The notes under the pieces are model-generated. The model made no database searches and was not told where the DNA came from. It saw nothing but the letters and a program-made list of their open reading frames with translations. From Margaritispora aquatica (taxonomy: Eukaryota > Ascomycota > Leotiomycetes > Helotiales > Discinellaceae): DNA of 64,000 bases. The stretch covers positions 1 through 64,000 of the forward strand of contig VJWN01000035.1 in the NCBI GenBank assembly GCA_007644065.1, written 5' to 3'. The position numbers and the translations under genes are program-made. Shown piece by piece: positions 60,601-64,000 of this stretch. The first letter of the stretch is position 1; every line of letters begins with the position of its first letter.

Positions 60601-61035
60601 AAAAGCCACTTCCTCAGCGGACTGAGCATGCCGAATGAGGTGGTCGATCCAGTCACCAGTACCAAATCCTGTGATAGTACCGTCTTCTTCGTTGAACAGC
60701 CCGGGGTGCGTGATGAGCTGCCCACTGAGGATATCGGCAAAAGCGTCAGGTCCAAGGGTTCCTGTGAGGAAAGTTTTTTCGTTTCCAGTGATGGCATTTG
60801 CTACGGCACTGCTAATTCGCGTGGGATGCAGTTGGCCATCGTTGGCGATGATATTGATGCAGGGAAAGCTTTTGTTTTGAGAACATGTTTTGAGATCGTT
60901 GATCAATTCTTGACCAAGGTAGATATGAGTGCTAACCTTGAAGCTAGCAGCGAGTTTGGCGTAGAGGGTTATGAATAGCAAGAGCCAATATTTTGGGGGT
61001 CGGCAAAATAAATTTGCAAAAATGAATCGAGCCAT
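57628..61035 (-). CDS. Large secreted protein with zinc-dependent phospholipase C-like domain
   Basis: Intronless, 1,135 residues, ATG at 61035. A hydrophobic signal segment covers residues about 17-31. Residues 32 to about 230 look like the bacterial Zn-dependent phospholipase C fold: His37 in STHIYLGQE, LGPDAFADI, DWIDHLIRHAQ (Asp131, His132, His136), and GHAAADVFAHS (His152, Asp156, His160), the H-x3-D-x3-H metal cluster. Residues about 350-640 are predicted coiled coil with many Glu, Lys, Gln and a Cys-rich patch (TCQETKREINRICNRI). The C-terminal 130 residues are beta-rich and end in SDVTIDIDSIQVHT, like a carbohydrate-binding module. It sits between AT-rich islands, unlike its neighbours. 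Catalysis on phospholipids is inferred from motif only. Confidence 0.8.
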   Translation of the reverse strand: MARFIFANLFCRPPKYWLLLFITLYAKLAASFKVSTHIYLGQELINDLKTCSQNKSFPCINIIANDGQLHPTRISSAVANAITGNEKTFLTGTLGPDAFADILSGQLITHPGLFNEEDGTITGFGTGDWIDHLIRHAQSAEEVAFAMGFAGHAAADVFAHSYVNQFAGDVYELTDGEIDVETRHMMVETFISEHNPRLKDNNGQDLGMIYQYLGGGNKIYAPIDFIRRTLVVNEVANQELGRNIGGALLRALNKITAELTNSLYKKDYPFDLVATVQKFMDPSVQVKPLTEWLAETRRDLKGAGEVQQLEIIILQVVAYFWAGIQLDVNEAAKAAELTNKLSELLGKSGDEIIKAKDQIDGFMNKAVESHNKQVLAAIESIQGFHKHLANAFKNYLQAEEDVARFGRKVLETKDVYETLLLEKACTVIKKCDDIVDLIPRSKVVSKTCQETKREINRICNRISIGFVPHCTVFKYLRIKTKHCKDVEQFENRCADQVKEVTRKWDCSYVEKWTERVTRPNLVCEAANESCQVTLQVLRAKQALANAAYNEAFRIHKAAIEILAKEEQLVQASLKAFYDATVTLQSIERQIRLTAQSFVSNQVALVRQSLLDLRGHVEAWRDQSIAATNDWISANAQAMLNSASVDKDNVGVAEPLMNWLMCRLPTVILPIPVAAVDSICEPIRLVKKIHGEIARVENGIIQSLADSKFPFLSDIAAAFLQFKESAPYIASSLIQKIAEEAIPMKDQPDINLLHHAVKAKHSDSKMNGQFASDNSVKHLITFPVEKLTGTIIDHMRIDMGLTGPDDHEPFLVPNFNPARNALQLMKLALLSGSDLNAFTKAMNFPDSLFDNNISSLLSPWLRSIDGNHQWLPVAPAYLRKEALADKLWENSFCKEAPFDVRRRFQKAPLPLYSNKDAKRLIFDRIFKGPLSISLESNAGGFADLRPPGYMYKPTSDDSFPNIHAVGASIVCFMQGAPPPTGNSSTIYNSETYALGAGGTWDPNGSTLFNANLEPFVGFMHQRALLKSRRYWGAASYNFDTNWGVNFDFSKAQTLKLSLASRSGPRQLIMQFYGENQESAKVAVDIDSMYTIYEFEIADFKEPETVFDFSKVKGLVFAISEENSDVTIDIDSIQVHT

Positions 61036-62891
61036 TTCATTTTCTTTGCGGGAGAGGTCACAATCGGGTACCAGGTATCATGTGTGATTACTGAAGAGGA
61101 TTATAAGATTTAGCAAGTTGAAAAGAAGAACAGTACTGACACTGGCACTGTATAAAACCTTCTTACGCCGTAGGATTCAGAATCAGCCCCCATGGTTTTC
61201 TTGGCCTTCAGCTGAGATGTCTGAGGTATCTTGAGCTAAACTTGAATCGACTAGCTCACGAGCCGAATGGAGAGCGGATCTACCAGTAACTCGACTCTCG
61301 GCATTCTCTTAAATGTGACTCGTGACGATTGCAGCCATGTCCGAAAATAAAAGACAACGACCTGAAAGGAAACCAAAAGGCCTTTTATGGCGGTATCGGG
61401 TGTGTCTAGAAAAAGAAGTAACACTAACTTTTTTTTCCGAAACATATTTGTGTCAGCTCCTACGATAAGTATGGCGTGGCCGCTTTCTTGATGTATAACA
61501 GTTTCTATCTTAAATATATCGAGAGTTAGGAGCTACTTTAAAAGTAGACTTATATATCAGTGTTGCAAGTAGTATTACTGGTGTAAAGTCTATTTTATAT
61601 TTCGTAAGAATATCAGCTGTAAATCCCTATATAATCAGCAATAATATAATTAATTATATCCTTGTAATCAATAGAGAACGCCGTATACGGAAATATATAA
61701 CCTAATGCATTGTTTTATAAAAAGCAAAAATAGAAAACTAAGTTAGGAAGGGTGGACATCGGGTAATTGGGATATCTGGTGGTCTAAGGCCAGAAACTAG
61801 CACGTCGATAGCTTGGCTAACTTAACTCGGCGACAACCTTATATAACTTTTAAAAATCAAAACCATTACTTGTCGCACCTTTTGCTTCTTTACTTACTTT
61901 TGATTTTTCGTTTATAGATGAGGGTTACACTCAGGTAACTTTTTGTAGAATTACAAATATATGCACAGACAAGTAATTGGTAAAACAGGTATAATACTTA
62001 AAATAGTAGAAAAGTAAGCTAATCAGAATACTTATCCATAGGTATAGTAAGTAACCCTAACCCTGCTGGCGAAAACCTAATAAGGCCAAATTCAAAGATT
62101 TACTAAGCGAGTCCAGCGAACTTTTACATACCTCGATTGGATAAAAAAGGATTAACTTACTGTAGATTTCAAAAAATACAAAAGCGATACCAAATTTTTT
62201 TTTTTTTTAAAAAAAAACCTAGTATAGAAATTTATTCGGTCGTTTAGTTGGGGCATAAACATGAGCTTGAACTGAGGGTACCTTGTATAGTCGTATGGTA
62301 CAATAAAATTTCACAGCAATGTATAAGCTATAAAGCGGTTCAAACTTTTGACTGATTTCTTAAAACACAATAAAGATAATCACCGATTTTCAACTCAAGA
62401 CTACCTTCCCTCACACTCACCAAAACCTCATATAAAACAAACCACTCTCTACTCCTGATCAAGGCAATTTAGAGACACACCTACACAAAGCAACAATTTT
62501 CTCCACCCCCCACACACACACACTTATACATTGAATGCCATAAATGCCATAAATGCCTACAAATAAAACAAACAAGAAACCACCACCACCACCACCACCT
62601 GGGACGAACCATCATGAATACCCTTGCGCCCAACTCCAGTAGTGGTGCTACCCTCCTTTCCCCGACTTGATGCGCCGCGCTATGCTTCTCGAAATTTCCT
62701 GTATGGTCATCTGCCTGTATTTTTGCTGGGAATTTTCTGTGAGTGAAATCACTGCCACTCGATGAATACACCTGAACTATCGCCTCCTAACTCAGACCCC
62801 AAATAACCCCCTCCATGATTTCAAACCTGCCCATAATCCTCAGCTCGTCTAATCCTCCCCATCAACCGTTCTTCCCCACTGCATGCACCCC
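61036..62891. repeat. AT-rich island with partial RIP signature and telomere-like motif
   Basis: About 1.9 kb. From 61450 to 62240 the DNA is AT-rich with long A/T runs (poly-T then poly-A near 62196-62217) and reduced CpA. At 62052-62064 the string TAACCCTAACCCT, two telomere units, occurs internally. A run of CCA repeats lies near 62580-62599. The stretch next to 61035 should be the promoter of the phospholipase C-like gene. No gene is recognised. Confidence 0.6.
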
Positions 62892-64000
62892 TCAAAACAC
62901 ACCCCAATACTCATCGAGATCATCATCTTCGCCTGCATCATACCCCGCATCCCTCAAAAAATCAGCCATCGCCTTCTCCGCCTCCGCCACGGCGTCCGCG
63001 CCAATATCACGAGGGATAATACTGCTATTACCACCACCTACCTTTCCACTCACGTCGTTCTCATTCTCATTCTCATTCTCATTCTCATTCTCATTCTCAT
63101 TCTCATTCTCATTCTCATTCTCATTCTCGTTCTCGTTCCTCTCCGGCAGCAAATCCGGTATGAGAACTCCCTGCTCCTGGATTTGTGCCTCAATTCTGTC
63201 AACATCAATCTCTGGGTCCGGCACACGAACAGCCACCTGCGGGGCAAGTGGGAGGTTGGGGTCGAACCGCAGGCGTCTATAGAGATTTAAGTTTGCAGCA
63301 GGAGCTGGAGCAGCGTAAGCACGAGCCGCGTTCCCAACAACCACACGACCATGGATAGGTCTTCTGGGGGCTGCCAATGCGGGAACGTTGCGGTTCACAC
63401 GTGCATTATTGGCGTCACGAATCCAAGGATCTCGAGCTGGAGTTGGGACCGGGGCCGCAGCCGGGACACGAAGCCGCGCTCGAGGGAACTGAACCGCAGC
63501 AGCAGCAGGAGGAGGAGGAAGAGGATGAACAGGAAGAGGAGCGGCTGGCGCGCGAGCTTCAAGCTCATCGTCCGCCTGAAGCATTCTATCCCTGAGGCGG
63601 AACCTGGCATGGCGATCCTCTGGCGCAGGCCGTTCGCGAAGCTGTCGATCTTCTTCTCTTTGCCGCCTCGCTGCTGCTAACCCACTCAACCTCCTTCGGA
63701 GCTCAGGTTCGCTTAGCCTTGCAGCACCAGGGGCAGCAACCGGTATGTGTAATGCATCTCTGGCTGGGGCGTCAGCTTGAACGGCGGCACGACCGCGAAT
63801 ACCGCGAGCTAGGAAGTCTAGTCTGCGCTCAAGGTTGTCTACATCTAAGTCATCAGCAGGCGCAGGTCGGGCAGCAGGCGCTGCATTGGCATTTGCAGCA
63901 ACTTGATGGCCTATTCTATTTCTGGGGAAATGGTCGGGTAAGGGATCTCGTCTTGCTCGGTAGCGATGGCGAAAATCATCGAACTCGGCAAGCGCAAGGT
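62892..64000 (-). CDS. Disordered protein with Asn-Glu repeat, partial (5' end outside window)
   Basis: The frame is open from the stop at 62892 to the right edge (64000), with no start codon inside the window, so the N-terminus lies beyond it. The visible 369 residues are rich in Arg, Ala, Pro and Glu, with long Ala/Pro runs (VHPLPPPPAAAAVQFP). A stretch of about 14 Asn-Glu dipeptides follows, encoded by a GAGAAT hexamer array. After it comes an acidic C-terminal segment, RDAGYDAGEDDDLDEYWGVF. No domain is recognised. It looks intrinsically disordered. The ending, short acidic and aromatic, could be a binding motif, but this is speculation. Confidence 0.65.
   Translation of the reverse strand, partial: LALAEFDDFRHRYRARRDPLPDHFPRNRIGHQVAANANAAPAARPAPADDLDVDNLERRLDFLARGIRGRAAVQADAPARDALHIPVAAPGAARLSEPELRRRLSGLAAARRQREEDRQLRERPAPEDRHARFRLRDRMLQADDELEARAPAAPLPVHPLPPPPAAAAVQFPRARLRVPAAAPVPTPARDPWIRDANNARVNRNVPALAAPRRPIHGRVVVGNAARAYAAPAPAANLNLYRRLRFDPNLPLAPQVAVRVPDPEIDVDRIEAQIQEQGVLIPDLLPERNENENENENENENENENENENENENENDVSGKVGGGNSSIIPRDIGADAVAEAEKAMADFLRDAGYDAGEDDDLDEYWGVF
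63058..63130. repeat. CTCATT hexamer array (coding)
   Basis: About 11 uninterrupted copies of CTCATT on the plus strand, ending in CTCGTT variants. On the minus strand this is GAGAAT and encodes Asn-Glu repeats. Because the unit is 6 bp, copy-number changes keep the reading frame and only lengthen or shorten the repeat. Confidence 0.9.

Noticed and set aside
60322..60978. 218-codon plus-strand frame opposite the phospholipase C-like gene
   Set aside because: Antisense to the signal-peptide and catalytic region of the real gene, with no recognisable motif.
62815..63290. Plus-strand frames with Phe-Ser and Ile-Leu repeats opposite the Asn-Glu gene
   Set aside because: They are by-products of the CTCATT array; the minus-strand frame is longer, has sensible composition and stays open to the window end.

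Overview
This window is the left end of a chromosome from a filamentous ascomycete fungus. It opens with about 24 CCCTAA telomere repeats. These are followed by roughly 2.3 kb of extremely AT-rich DNA that has almost no CpA/TpG, the footprint of repeat-induced point mutation (RIP). Beyond that it is a gene-dense region of about 24 genes. Introns are short (mostly 44-110 nt) with GTRNGT donors. The gene repertoire (Zn2Cys6 regulator, Kei1, external NAD(P)H dehydrogenase, Rds1-like ferritin-fold protein, pectin methylesterase, P450) fits Pezizomycotina. A plant-associated Leotiomycete is my best guess, but this is an inference from protein flavour and not proven.

Layout. 1-2450: telomere and RIP-ruined subtelomere. 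2.45-2.65 kb: a 56-bp tandem repeat whose two copies differ only by transitions. 2.98-6.13 kb: a large ankyrin-repeat protein with a HeLo-like-looking N-terminal helical domain. 6.6-13.8 kb: a small coiled-coil ORF, then three genes on the minus strand (Dal5-type MFS transporter, short-chain dehydrogenase, Zn2Cys6 regulator) that may be a small metabolic cluster. 13.8-17.25 kb: a long gap without a convincing gene. 17.3-27.7 kb: a JmjC protein with a cysteine-rich CXC-like tail, a single-pass Ser/Thr-rich membrane protein, an Rds1/LsdA-like secreted protein, a multi-pass membrane protein with an acidic N-terminus, and a secreted pectin methylesterase.

28.4-57.2 kb is mostly conserved housekeeping: sulfite reductase beta subunit, Kei1 (sphingolipid synthesis), Ypt6/Rab6 (Golgi traffic), Nop53 (60S ribosome assembly), uridine kinase with a UPRT-like domain, Gid8 (GID/CTLH ubiquitin ligase), external NAD(P)H dehydrogenase with an EF-hand, a cytochrome P450, importin-9/Kap114, Rev7 (translesion polymerase zeta) and an SH3 protein. 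Two pairs are divergent with short shared promoters: Ypt6/Nop53 and Kap114/Rev7.

57.2-62.9 kb is a second AT-rich, partly RIP-like island. It surrounds an intronless 3.4-kb gene for a secreted protein with a zinc-dependent phospholipase C-like N-terminal domain, and it also carries a short interstitial telomere-like motif. The window ends inside a disordered protein with an Asn-Glu dipeptide repeat, which runs off the right edge.

No CRISPR array, rRNA or confident tRNA gene was seen. The strongest candidates for new biology are the HeLo-like/ankyrin protein next to the telomere, the intronless phospholipase C-like gene in the AT-rich island, and the JmjC-CXC protein. All domain names are from reading motifs by eye; no database search was run.
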